15,017 nt of DNA from NCBI GenBank assembly GCA_934636305.1, contig CAKUAM010000047.1:1-15017 (forward strand), given 5' to 3'. Within the stretch, counting starts at the first letter, position 1, and every line of letters starts with the position of its first letter. Under the pieces are notes generated by a model. That model saw nothing but the letters and a program-made list of their open reading frames with translations, had not been told where the DNA came from and searched no databases. Source of the DNA: an uncultured Oscillospiraceae bacterium (GTDB lineage: Bacteria; Bacillota; Clostridia; Oscillospirales; Oscillospiraceae). Both the position numbers and the translations under genes were made by a program. Positions 6,523 through 13,859 of the stretch are shown here, piece after piece.

Positions 6523-8256
6523 ATGAGTCTTTCTTCTTCGGCCCCGTGGCTGAACTATTACGGGGATGTTCCGAAGCACCTGTCCTACCCGCAGAAAACC
6601 ATCTACCAGATGGTGCAGGCCGCCGCAGAGCGCAATCCCAAGTTCTATGCCTATGAATTCATGAACAAAAAGACGACGTTTACGCAGTTCATGAAAAAAA
6701 TCGACGACACTGCCCGGGCATTTCTCGCCATGGGCATCGGCAGGGGCGACCGCGTCACCATCTGCATGCCGAACTGCCCGCAGGCCCTGCAGGCATTTTA
6801 TGCCCTCAACCGCATCGGTGCCGTCTCCAACATGATCCACCCGCTGTCGGCAGCCGGTGAGATCAAGTTCTATCTCAATTTCTCCCACTCCAAATGTATC
6901 CTGACGCTCGATCAGTTCTATGCCAAGATTGCGCCCATTATGCCGGAGCTGGATAACCCGGACTGCACGCTTCTGCTTGCGAAGATTGAGGACGAGCTGT
7001 ACCCGCATCTGGCCATCGGCTATGCGCTTACGGCAGCCCGCAAATATCCCACGCCCCCCAGGGGCGGCAATTACATCTGGTGGTCCGCCTTCCAGCGTGA
7101 GGGCAAAAAGAAGAATCTGCCTCTGCCCAAGAGCTTTGGCAAGGCAGAGGACGGCGCGTCCATCCTCTACTCCGGCGGCACAACCGGCACCACAAAGGGC
7201 ATCCTGCTCTCCAACATGAACTTCAACGCCCTCGGCCTGCAGACCATTGCAGCCTCCGGCTTCTCTCCCATTGACGGCATGAAAATGCTTTCCGTCATGC
7301 CGGTGTTCCATGGCTTTGGCCTTGGCATCGGCATCCACACCGCGCTCATCGGCGGCGCGTGCTGCATTCTTGTGCCGCGCTTCAACGTCGATACCTACGC
7401 CGAGCTGCTGATCAAAAAGCAGCCGAACATCATCCCCGGCGTGCCGACGCTCTTTGAGGCACTGCTGCGTGCCAGAAAGCTGGAAAATGCCGATCTCAGC
7501 TGCCTGAAGGGCGTATTCTCCGGCGGCGACAGCATGTCCATCGAGCTCAAGAAAAAGGTGGACGATTTCCTCAAGGCGCACAACGCCTCCGTACAGGTGC
7601 GGCAGGGCTACGGCCTGACCGAATGCGTCACAGCCTCGTGCCTGACCCCGAAGGATTATAACCGTGTCGGCTCCATTGGCGTGCCGTTCCCGGACACTTA
7701 TTATAAGATCGTAAAGCCCGGCACCACGCAGGAGCTTGACGCCAATATCGAGGGCGAGATCTGCGTCTCCGGCCCGTCGGTCATGCTCTGCTATGTGGAC
7801 AACCCCGACGAAACGGCCAGCACGCTCCGCCGCCACGAGGATGGCCGCATCTGGCTGCACACCGGCGATCTGGGCGAGATGGATGAGGATGGCTTTGTCT
7901 ATTTCTCGCAGCGCATCAAGCGCATGATCATCACCTCCGGCTACAACGTCTATCCCGGCCAGCTGGAGAACATCATCGACGGCCACGAAAAGGTGCTTCT
8001 GTCGTGCGTGATCGGCGTCAAGGATCCGTATAAGATGCAGAAGGTCAAGGCCTTTGTTGTTCTGCGTCCGGGATACGAGCCGTCCGAGGCCATCAAGCAG
8101 GAGCTGCTTGATTACTGCCGGCAGCATATTGCCAAGTACGCCATGCCGTATGACATTGAGTTCCGCACGGAGCTGCCCAAAACGCTTGTAGGCAAGGTTG
8201 CCTACCGTGTTCTGGAGGAGGAAGAAGCCGAACGGCAGGCTGCACAGGAAGGATAA
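6523..8256 (+). CDS. AMP-forming acyl-CoA synthetase (fatty-acid-CoA ligase family)
   Basis: 577 residues of the ANL adenylating superfamily: ATP, a carboxylic acid and CoA give acyl-CoA, AMP and pyrophosphate. The core motifs are intact. They are YSGGTTGTTKG (216-226, phosphate binding), GYGLTE (362-367), TGD (447-449), the hinge near 463-478 with RMIITSGYNVYP, and the C-terminal lysine in PKTLVGK (K558), needed for adenylation. Length and order fit long- or medium-chain acyl-CoA ligases, but the substrate cannot be read from sequence. There is no membrane segment. AAAGGA (6508-6513) lies 9 nt before the ATG. The gene has its own promoter, a 130-nt leader and a strong terminator, so it is probably transcribed alone, with some read-through into the next gene. 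Confidence 0.93.
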   Translation: MSLSSSAPWLNYYGDVPKHLSYPQKTIYQMVQAAAERNPKFYAYEFMNKKTTFTQFMKKIDDTARAFLAMGIGRGDRVTICMPNCPQALQAFYALNRIGAVSNMIHPLSAAGEIKFYLNFSHSKCILTLDQFYAKIAPIMPELDNPDCTLLLAKIEDELYPHLAIGYALTAARKYPTPPRGGNYIWWSAFQREGKKKNLPLPKSFGKAEDGASILYSGGTTGTTKGILLSNMNFNALGLQTIAASGFSPIDGMKMLSVMPVFHGFGLGIGIHTALIGGACCILVPRFNVDTYAELLIKKQPNIIPGVPTLFEALLRARKLENADLSCLKGVFSGGDSMSIELKKKVDDFLKAHNASVQVRQGYGLTECVTASCLTPKDYNRVGSIGVPFPDTYYKIVKPGTTQELDANIEGEICVSGPSVMLCYVDNPDETASTLRRHEDGRIWLHTGDLGEMDEDGFVYFSQRIKRMIITSGYNVYPGQLENIIDGHEKVLLSCVIGVKDPYKMQKVKAFVVLRPGYEPSEAIKQELLDYCRQHIAKYAMPYDIEFRTELPKTLVGKVAYRVLEEEEAERQAAQEG

Positions 8257-8264
8257 GCAAACCA

Positions 8265-8295
8265 ATGCCTGCCGCGCATGCGGCAGGCATGTTTT
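8265..8295 (+). terminator. Intrinsic terminator after the acyl-CoA synthetase gene
   Basis: A perfect 11-bp stem, ATGCCTGCCGC (8265-8275) with its complement (8280-8290), has a GCAT loop. It is followed by G and TTTT (8292-8295). It starts 9 nt after the stop codon. Because no promoter is obvious before the next gene, partial read-through may supply that gene. Confidence 0.88.
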
Positions 8296-8321
8296 AAACA
8301 GGGTTCGTTTTGGGGGTAGCT

Positions 8322-9047
8322 ATGAGTCTCAAGCAATCCGGTCGGATCTGGGAGCTTGACGCGCTGCGTGGATTCTGCATTCTGTGCGTCATCGCTGTTC
8401 ACCTGATTTTTGACCTTGGCTTTTTCATCGGCGTGGATCTGCACCTGCCCGGATGGTACGTTTTCATCCAGCAGTACGGCGGCGTCATTTTTGTCATTCT
8501 CTCCGGCTGCTGCGCGACGCTGGGCTCGCGCAGCTTTCACCGCGGACTGATTGTGTTCGGCTGCGGGATGGTTATCTCGCTTGTGACCTTCAGCATGTAC
8601 AAGCTCGGCATGGCCACGCGCGACGTGATCGTCTGGTTCGGCGTTCTGCATCTGCTCGGCCTGTGCATGATGCTGTACCCGCTTTATAAAAGGCTCCCCA
8701 CACAGGCGCTGCTGGCCATCGGCGCAGCGCTGGTTGTCGCCGGCTATCTGATCTCCGGAACCATTGTGGAGGCAGGCTTTCTGTTCCCCCTTGGGCTTGT
8801 GCGCGCGGACTTTGTTTCCAGTGACTATTTCCCGCTGCTGCCGCATCTTGGCTGGTATATGCTGGGCACGGTCCTGGGCCGCACGGTCTACGCGCAGAAG
8901 CAGACACGCCTGCCGGGACGGTTCCAGAATACGCCGCTGGCACGGTTTTTCTGCTGGTGCGGCCGGCAGTCGCTGTTTATTTACATGCTGCATCAGCCGA
9001 TCGTATACGGCCTTCTGGAGCTGATCGCCGCGATCCGAAACGCATGA
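8322..9047 (+). CDS. HGSNAT/DUF1624-type membrane acyltransferase
   Basis: 241 residues, almost all membrane-embedded, with about seven hydrophobic helices (near 17-37, 46-65, 73-92, 102-119, 127-146, 170-186, 216-234). The start motif ELDALRGFCI (11-20), with R16, and H27 in the first helix match the bacterial heparan-alpha-glucosaminide N-acetyltransferase catalytic family. Those proteins move acetyl groups from cytoplasmic acetyl-CoA across the membrane to glycans. FPLLPHLGWYMLG (170-182) and FIYMLHQP (219-226) are further family-like blocks. The start is the ATG at 8322 behind GGGGG (8312-8316); a TTG at 8310 is in frame but less likely. The bacterial acceptor is unknown, possibly a cell-wall or surface glycan. 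It follows an acyl-CoA synthetase, but with a terminator between them. Confidence 0.85.
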   Translation: MSLKQSGRIWELDALRGFCILCVIAVHLIFDLGFFIGVDLHLPGWYVFIQQYGGVIFVILSGCCATLGSRSFHRGLIVFGCGMVISLVTFSMYKLGMATRDVIVWFGVLHLLGLCMMLYPLYKRLPTQALLAIGAALVVAGYLISGTIVEAGFLFPLGLVRADFVSSDYFPLLPHLGWYMLGTVLGRTVYAQKQTRLPGRFQNTPLARFFCWCGRQSLFIYMLHQPIVYGLLELIAAIRNA

Positions 9048-9104
9048 CTCCGCATAGCATAAAACGGGCGCTGCTGGTGCAGCGGTGGCTTGGGAAAACA
9101 TTGA

Positions 9105-9152
9105 AGCAACGAACGGTGCAGCTTAACGGCTATGCCGTTCGTTGCTCTTTTT
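9105..9152 (+). terminator. Intrinsic terminator after the membrane acyltransferase gene
   Basis: A perfect 12-bp stem, AGCAACGAACGG (9105-9116) with its complement (9135-9146), has an 18-nt loop and is followed by CTTTTT (9147-9152). Within the loop AACGGC (9125-9130) could pair alternatively with GCCGTT (9134-9139). A smaller GCTGC/GCAGC hairpin precedes it at 9070-9083. Confidence 0.85.
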
Positions 9153-9246
9153 ACTCGTGTTGCGGACATTTTCGATTGCTTGTGTGAATCCATATGCACC
9201 GATAAAGTTATAGAAAACGGTGATTTCACGCGTATTGTAATTGCAT

Positions 9247-9696
9247 TCATTCAGCGGCATGATTAAGAAGCAAATCAGATATGATCTCTACTAGCGAACT
9301 GTTACCGCTACTGTAGTTTCCTGTATAAATCCCTGTGTACGGAATTTCAAGATATACCCTGTTATCTTCCATATAGACGAAGTAATCATACTCTTGTTCT
9401 TCTGTTACGACCTGAAGTTTGTAATAAGGCTGAACAGCAGGCAGATCGTTAACGCTTGCTTTCCTTGTTGGTTTTACTTGTTGTATTTGCATGATTAACG
9501 CTGCAAAGGAGTATACTTCTGTTTTTTGACCAGCAGATGATGAAACGGTTACGGAAATGACGTCCTCAACTGACGGGCATTCGACAGGTTCTGCAAAAGG
9601 AAAAAAAGAGTCGTAAACAAAATAAGAGCCAAGCAGTAAGAACGCAGCCGCAGCTACAGTAATTGTAATAGCTATATTTCTCTTAGATTTACGCAT
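9247..9696 (-). CDS. AT-rich membrane-anchored hypothetical protein
   Basis: 149 residues; not recognised. A basic start (MRKSKRN) is followed by one hydrophobic helix at about residues 7-26. The remaining roughly 120 residues are probably outside the membrane: a beta-rich soluble domain with many T, V, S and Y, ending in a YTGIYTGNYSSGNSS stretch. No cysteine sits in a lipobox, so this is a membrane anchor or uncleaved signal, not a lipoprotein. Two starts compete. ATG 9720 adds eight residues behind GGAGG at a 10-nt distance; ATG 9696 has AGAGG at 7 nt and lies better relative to a TATAGT box (9746-9741). I chose 9696. The gene is visibly richer in A+T than its neighbours, which suggests recent acquisition or weak codon selection. 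It stands alone. Confidence 0.65.
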   Translation of the reverse strand: MRKSKRNIAITITVAAAAFLLLGSYFVYDSFFPFAEPVECPSVEDVISVTVSSSAGQKTEVYSFAALIMQIQQVKPTRKASVNDLPAVQPYYKLQVVTEEQEYDYFVYMEDNRVYLEIPYTGIYTGNYSSGNSSLVEIISDLLLNHAAE

Positions 9697-9799
9697 ATTG
9701 CAACCTCTTGAGCTTCCCATTGTACATCCGCCTCCTGCACACTATACCTTTCAAAAAAATTAATTAAAGGGAAGTTTACGGCAAACTCGCAACCTTTTC

Positions 9800-9886
9800 C
9801 GGTTCGATGTGGGCATCGGCCCCTACATGAACGGCGCATATCTCGTACTACTTTGCAAAAATCGGACATTTCGACACGTTGAACCG
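9800..9886. repeat. 87-bp element with 12-bp pairing ends, possible MITE-like repeat
   Basis: The ends CGGTTCGATGTG (9800-9811) and CACGTTGAACCG (9875-9886) pair over 12 positions as RNA, with two G-U wobbles; the outer six bases are exact complements. A small CGATG/CATCG hairpin lies at 9805-9818. The element fills the space between the U32 stop codon and the AT-rich orphan. It encodes no credible protein and has no flanking target duplication that I can see. Its compactness and inverted ends fit a small non-autonomous or REP-type repeat. Confidence 0.45.
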
Positions 9887-9912
9887 AGCGCTGCCAACAG
9901 CCGTGCTCAGTT

Positions 9913-11139
9913 TTATCGTCCGGAAAGCTCGACCGCGTGGCGCACAAACGACAGCGGCGGCACCTGCTTCGGAAGCTTTGCCCGGAACCGCATCTGCGGC
10001 GTCCGCGGCTGCGTGAGCGGCAGCCCGTCCATATCCTCCATCGGTGTAACCGTCCATGCAAACGGCCGGAGATCCGGCCCCACAAGCTCCACCGTGTCGC
10101 CCACGGCAAACTTATTGCGCAGGCTCAGCACCGCATTCCCTGCCGCGTCACACGACTCCACAACCGCGCAGATCTGCCACTGGCGGATGTAGCGCGAATT
10201 TTCTGTGAACTGTCCGGGCTCACCATAGAAAAAGCCTGTTGCGTAGTGCCGGTGCGAGACATGCTCCACCTCGTCGCGCCAGATGGGATCCGGCGCACGC
10301 CCGGCGTACACATCGTCAAGCACGTGCCGGTACGCGCCGGTCACGATGGCCGCGTAATAGGCCGACTTGGCGCGCCCCTCAATCTTCAGGCAGTCGATCC
10401 CCGCATCGCACAGCTCGTCCAGATGGTCGATCATACACATGTCGCGCGAGTTCATGATGTACGTGCCCTTTTCATCCTCAAACACCGGGAAATACTCCCC
10501 GGGGCGCTTCTCCTCCATCAGCGCATACTGATACCGGCACGGCTGCGCGCACTGGCCGCGGTTGGAGTCGCGGCCAGTCATATAGTTGGAGAGCAGACAG
10601 CGGCCGGAATAGGAGACGCACATTGCCCCGTGGCAGAACGTCTCCAGCTCCAGCTCCGGGGAGACGCGCGTCCGGATGCCCAGAATTTCCTGCAGACTCA
10701 GCTCCCGCGCCAGCACCACACGGCTGGCGCCGAGATCAAACCACGCCTGTGCGCAGACATAGTTGGCAATGGACTGCTGCGTGGAGATATGGCGCTGGCA
10801 ATGCGGGGCATATTTTCCCGCCAGCGTAAACGCGCCGAGATCCGCCAGAATGAGCGCATCGACGCCTGCGTCGTCCAGCTGCTCCAGATAGGCCGGCAGC
10901 TGCTTCGCCTCATCGTTGCGCGGCATGACGTTGACCGTACAGTGTACCTTCACGCCGGCCGCATGGGCAAGCTGCACGGCCTGCGGCAGTTCCTCCGGCG
11001 TAAAATTGCCGGTGAACGACCGCATGCCGAAGCTCGTACCGGCCAGATAGACTGCGTCCGCGCCATACACAACCGCCATGCGCAGCTTTTCCATATCCCC
11101 TGCCGGGCTCAAAAGCTCCGGCTTACGTCTCAGGTGCAT
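9913..11139 (-). CDS. trhP: Peptidase U32 family protein, TrhP-like tRNA hydroxylation factor
   Basis: 408 residues. The protein begins LLSPAGDMEKLRMAVVYGADAVY, typical of U32 family TIM-barrel proteins. The U32 signature runs from E166 to S184, with C174 and C181. With C197 and C201 these give the C-x6-C-x15-C-x3-C spacing of the TrhP/YegQ branch, which holds an iron-sulfur cluster and takes part in forming 5-hydroxyuridine at tRNA position 34 from prephenate. A beta-rich C-terminal domain (about 320-400) follows. Despite the family name, peptidase activity is not expected for this branch. GGAG lies 7 nt before the ATG at 11139, and the gene overlaps the mltG end by 17 nt. In Bacillus subtilis, mltG (yrrL) is also close to U32 genes yrrN and yrrO, which supports the call. 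No clear terminator follows. Confidence 0.88.
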   Translation of the reverse strand: MHLRRKPELLSPAGDMEKLRMAVVYGADAVYLAGTSFGMRSFTGNFTPEELPQAVQLAHAAGVKVHCTVNVMPRNDEAKQLPAYLEQLDDAGVDALILADLGAFTLAGKYAPHCQRHISTQQSIANYVCAQAWFDLGASRVVLARELSLQEILGIRTRVSPELELETFCHGAMCVSYSGRCLLSNYMTGRDSNRGQCAQPCRYQYALMEEKRPGEYFPVFEDEKGTYIMNSRDMCMIDHLDELCDAGIDCLKIEGRAKSAYYAAIVTGAYRHVLDDVYAGRAPDPIWRDEVEHVSHRHYATGFFYGEPGQFTENSRYIRQWQICAVVESCDAAGNAVLSLRNKFAVGDTVELVGPDLRPFAWTVTPMEDMDGLPLTQPRTPQMRFRAKLPKQVPPLSFVRHAVELSGR

Positions 11140-12628
11140 TGGTGTTCTCCGTTCCATTTTCATCCGTCGTCTCCGGCGCAGGTTCCTCCGTGGTATCATC
11201 CGTCGTCTTTCCGGCAAGCTCCGCCAGGAAGTTCTGGTGCTCATAATACGTCTCGGAGAAATGGTGCACGCCGTCGGCGTTGAGCGCATAGAAGTAATAA
11301 TTCGACTCTGCCGGATACAGCGCAGCGCGGATGGAATTCATGCCCGGGTTTGCAATCGGGCCTGCCGGCAGCCCCGCATTCGTATAGGTGTTATACGGGC
11401 TGATGACGCCCTTGTCCGCGTTGGAGAGCACCTCCTTGCGCTCGGCAAGCGCATACTGGATGGTCGCGTCAATTTCCAGGCACGGATAGAGCTTGCTGCA
11501 CAGCCGGTTGTAGATAACAGAGGCAATTGTCGCACTTTCCGACGTCTTTGCCGTCTCCTTCTCAATGAGCGAGGCGACGGTAATCAGGTCAAACTGCGAA
11601 AGCTTTGCAGCCGCAATTTCGCTGTCCGTAAAGCCATTGGTGCGCATCCGCTGCGCCAGACGATCGTTGAGCGCGTCGAGCGCATCATACAGATCGCTTG
11701 TAAACTTGTTGTTGAAATTGCGCAGGAACTTGTCAATCACGTTCACCGGATCATCGCCCATATAGAACTGATACGTATCCGGGAACAAATAGCCCTCCAG
11801 CCGGTTTTCACTGCCGTAGGAAATGTCCTGCAGAAAGTCATAGTCAAACTCATGGTCTGCTGCGGTCTTTGCCAGATCCTCATACGAGCAGACGCCGTCC
11901 GCCTCCAGCAGCTTGAAAATATCCTCGCATTCATAGCCCTCAGGAATTGTGACCTCCACGACAGTACGATCCGGGCTGGTCTCAACCATGTTGCTGATGA
12001 GCGCATGATAATCATACCGGCCGCTGAGGGAGTACGTCCCGGGCTCGATGGTCTTTTCCGCATGCGAGGCAAGGCAATAGAACTTGAACAACCACTCGTA
12101 GCGAACCAGCCCCTTGTCCTTCAGCTCCTTGGCAATCTGCGAAATCGTCGCCCCCTCCGGAATGGTTACGGATACCTCTGTATCCTGCTTGGAAAGCGAC
12201 AGCACATCATCTGCGCACCGCCATGTGAACACCGCCAGCAGCACCGCCACAGCCAGCACGCAGCACACGTACAGCAGCACGCGGATGCCGCTCGGCAGCG
12301 CCGAATGCTTCTTTTCCGGCTGTTCCGGCCCCGGCTTCTGCTCATCCACGGTCAGATCCGCGTATTCCTCCGGAATTTTCGGCTCAAAGGGCTGCTGCGT
12401 CTGCTCCGGCGCAGCCTGCTGCCCGGCAAGCTCCCGCTCCGCCTGTCGCCGGCTCTCAGCCTGCGTCGCATCGTCCTTGCCGTCCATCATCGCATCGACG
12501 CGTGCAAGATCATCCTTGACAGATGCCAGCAGCTCATCAAGCGAAAGGTCCTCCAGACTCTTATCCTGCTCTGCCGGTGTCTCCGGCATCTGCCCGCTGT
12601 TCTGGGGATTGGGGTTTTGTTCTGCCAT
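11123..12628 (-). CDS. mltG: Endolytic murein transglycosylase MltG (YceG-like)
   Basis: 501 residues. MltG cleaves nascent peptidoglycan strands at the outer face of the membrane and sets glycan length. Residues 1-112 are a hydrophilic acidic cytoplasmic part. A membrane helix lies at about 115-136, then a LysM-like region (about 150-205) and the catalytic domain (about 225-465). Conserved blocks include EGYLFPDTY (278-286), ASLIEKE (352-358, containing the catalytic glutamate), IYNRL (372-376) and NAGLPAGPIANPG (417-429). A T/E-rich tail follows. The cytoplasmic part is much longer than in Escherichia coli MltG. The start is the ATG at 12628 behind AAGGAGG at 5 nt; a frame open 97 codons further upstream overlaps the previous gene and has no such signal. 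It is the fourth gene of the operon. Confidence 0.95.
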   Translation of the reverse strand: MAEQNPNPQNSGQMPETPAEQDKSLEDLSLDELLASVKDDLARVDAMMDGKDDATQAESRRQAERELAGQQAAPEQTQQPFEPKIPEEYADLTVDEQKPGPEQPEKKHSALPSGIRVLLYVCCVLAVAVLLAVFTWRCADDVLSLSKQDTEVSVTIPEGATISQIAKELKDKGLVRYEWLFKFYCLASHAEKTIEPGTYSLSGRYDYHALISNMVETSPDRTVVEVTIPEGYECEDIFKLLEADGVCSYEDLAKTAADHEFDYDFLQDISYGSENRLEGYLFPDTYQFYMGDDPVNVIDKFLRNFNNKFTSDLYDALDALNDRLAQRMRTNGFTDSEIAAAKLSQFDLITVASLIEKETAKTSESATIASVIYNRLCSKLYPCLEIDATIQYALAERKEVLSNADKGVISPYNTYTNAGLPAGPIANPGMNSIRAALYPAESNYYFYALNADGVHHFSETYYEHQNFLAELAGKTTDDTTEEPAPETTDENGTENTNAPET

Positions 12629-12638
12629 GGGTGCCTCC

Positions 12639-13181
12639 TTATGCACGGTAAACAATCGACGCTGCGACCTGCTCGGAAGTCTCTTTTCCCTTGAGCGCAC
12701 GCAGGCACAGCAGGCCAAACTCATCCGCTGCGCCGGCAGCGCGGCCCGTGATGATTCTGCCATCCTGTACGGCTCCCGCCGCCACCATCTGCGCGCCCGC
12801 CATCTGGCCCTCCAGGCCCGGATAGCAGGTTGCCTTCTTTCCTTCCAGAATGCCGAGTCCAGCCAGAATGGTCGGTGCGGCGCAGATGGCCGCGATATAT
12901 TTGCCGTCCTCATAAGCAAGGCGCAGGAAATTCATCGCCTGCTCGCACCCGAGGATCGACTGCACGCCGCCAAGACCGCCCGGCAGGATCACCATCTGCG
13001 TCCCATCCAGCCGCATGTCCTTCACGCGGCAGTCGGCATGCACGCAGATCCCGTGTCCGCCGGTGATTTCCGTGCCGCCGATCCCGGCCAGCTGTACCTC
13101 TACGCCGCCCCGGCGCAGAATATCGCACGGTGCCACGGCCTCCATCGGCTCAAAGCCATCTCCAAGAATCATATATACCAT
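12639..13181 (-). CDS. DJ-1/PfpI family protein (YajL/DJ-1 type)
   Basis: 180 residues, a single DJ-1/PfpI fold. The nucleophile cysteine C100 lies in AAICAAPTIL, E14 in GFEPMEA occupies the position of the pKa-lowering glutamate, and GRAAGAADEFGL (146-157) matches the GxxxxxFEFAL-like block. This places it with DJ-1/YajL rather than with PfpI proteases. Reported roles of relatives include protein or nucleotide deglycation and oxidative-stress protection; which applies here is unknown. The ATG is 1 nt after the tmk stop, and the GGAGG signal lies inside the tmk end. mltG starts 10 nt after its stop. The small ORF is complete with no odd residues. Confidence 0.9.
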   Translation of the reverse strand: MVYMILGDGFEPMEAVAPCDILRRGGVEVQLAGIGGTEITGGHGICVHADCRVKDMRLDGTQMVILPGGLGGVQSILGCEQAMNFLRLAYEDGKYIAAICAAPTILAGLGILEGKKATCYPGLEGQMAGAQMVAAGAVQDGRIITGRAAGAADEFGLLCLRALKGKETSEQVAASIVYRA

Positions 13182-13182
13182 A

Positions 13183-13854
13183 TCAATTTTCCTCCATACA
13201 CGTTTTTACGTATGCATACAGCTCCTCGTGGATATCCTCCACGGTCCGGAGCGCACCATTTTTTACACAGGAAATGCTGGTCCAGCCAAAGAATCCGGAC
13301 GCCTGCTGCGCCACCTCCCGGCATCTGTGCAGATACCCGTCGTCACGCTCATGGATATCCGCCTTCGTGCCAGTATCGCTTTCACGCTTGCGCATGAGCT
13401 GCTCGGCAAGCTCCACCGGCATATCCAGGCAGAGCACCAGATCCGGCTTCGGCAGTCCCATGCGGTCAAATTCAAGATCGTACAGCCACGCAAAAAATTC
13501 CTCGCGGGCCTTTCCCTCCAGCTTGCCGCCCTGATGGACAGCATTGGACGTCGTGTACCGGTCCGACAGGATCAGCCCGCCGGCCTCATACTCCTTTTTC
13601 CACACCCGCTGATAGGAGGCGTACCGGTCAACCGCATAGAATGTGGACGCGGCATAGGCGTTGACATCGTTCGGGTTGTCGCCAAATTCCCCATTTAAGT
13701 ACATGCGGATGAGCGCGGAGGACGGCTCCAGGTACTGCGGGAACTGCAGCCGCCGGAACTTTGTCCCCTCAGCCTGCAGCCGCTTGGTCAGCATGGCAAA
13801 CTGCGTGGATTTGCCTGTTCCGTCCGTTCCTTCAATTACAATCAGTTTTCCCAT
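13183..13854 (-). CDS. tmk: Thymidylate kinase
   Basis: 223 residues. Phosphorylates dTMP to dTDP with ATP in the cytoplasm, an essential step of dTTP synthesis. The P-loop is GTDGTGKST (9-17). DRY/A motifs occur at 76-77 (VDRYAS) and 98-100 (SDRYTTSN), and the flexible lid region is at about 155-174 (RKRESDTGTKADIHERDD). Length is slightly above the usual 205-215. The start is the ATG at 13854 because family members begin with a short strand directly before the P-loop, and GAGG lies about 9 nt upstream; a 35-codon upstream extension overlaps the glycosyltransferase gene and is not credible. It sits 5 nt after the tagA stop and 1 nt before the DJ-1 gene. Confidence 0.95.
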   Translation of the reverse strand: MGKLIVIEGTDGTGKSTQFAMLTKRLQAEGTKFRRLQFPQYLEPSSALIRMYLNGEFGDNPNDVNAYAASTFYAVDRYASYQRVWKKEYEAGGLILSDRYTTSNAVHQGGKLEGKAREEFFAWLYDLEFDRMGLPKPDLVLCLDMPVELAEQLMRKRESDTGTKADIHERDDGYLHRCREVAQQASGFFGWTSISCVKNGALRTVEDIHEELYAYVKTCMEEN

Positions 13855-13859
13855 ATCTG

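Noticed and set aside
6364..8265. 633-codon open frame on the minus strand opposite the acyl-CoA synthetase
   Set aside because: The translation is H/R/A/D-rich without a recognisable domain, and the opposite strand carries every motif of an AMP-forming ligase plus a promoter and terminator.
8202..9101. 299-codon minus-strand frame opposite the membrane acyltransferase
   Set aside because: Q/A/H-rich translation crossing a perfect terminator hairpin; no domain and no start signal.
9184..9229. GTGAA...CACCG / CGGTG...TTCAC pairing downstream of the AT-rich orphan as a terminator
   Set aside because: The two stem parts are offset by unequal gaps and no T-tract follows on the minus strand.
9937..11283. 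448-codon open frame on the plus strand opposite the U32 gene
   Set aside because: Arginine- and histidine-rich shadow frame with no start signal; the minus strand shows a full U32 signature.
12629..12919. 97-codon N-terminal extension of MltG
   Set aside because: Overlaps the DJ-1 gene on the same strand in another frame and is W/R-rich; AAGGAGG marks the ATG at 12628.
11078..13397. Two overlapping long plus-strand frames opposite mltG and the DJ-1 gene
   Set aside because: Both are compositional shadows: L/R-rich or S/C-rich translations, no ribosome binding sites, and they cross gene borders of the operon.
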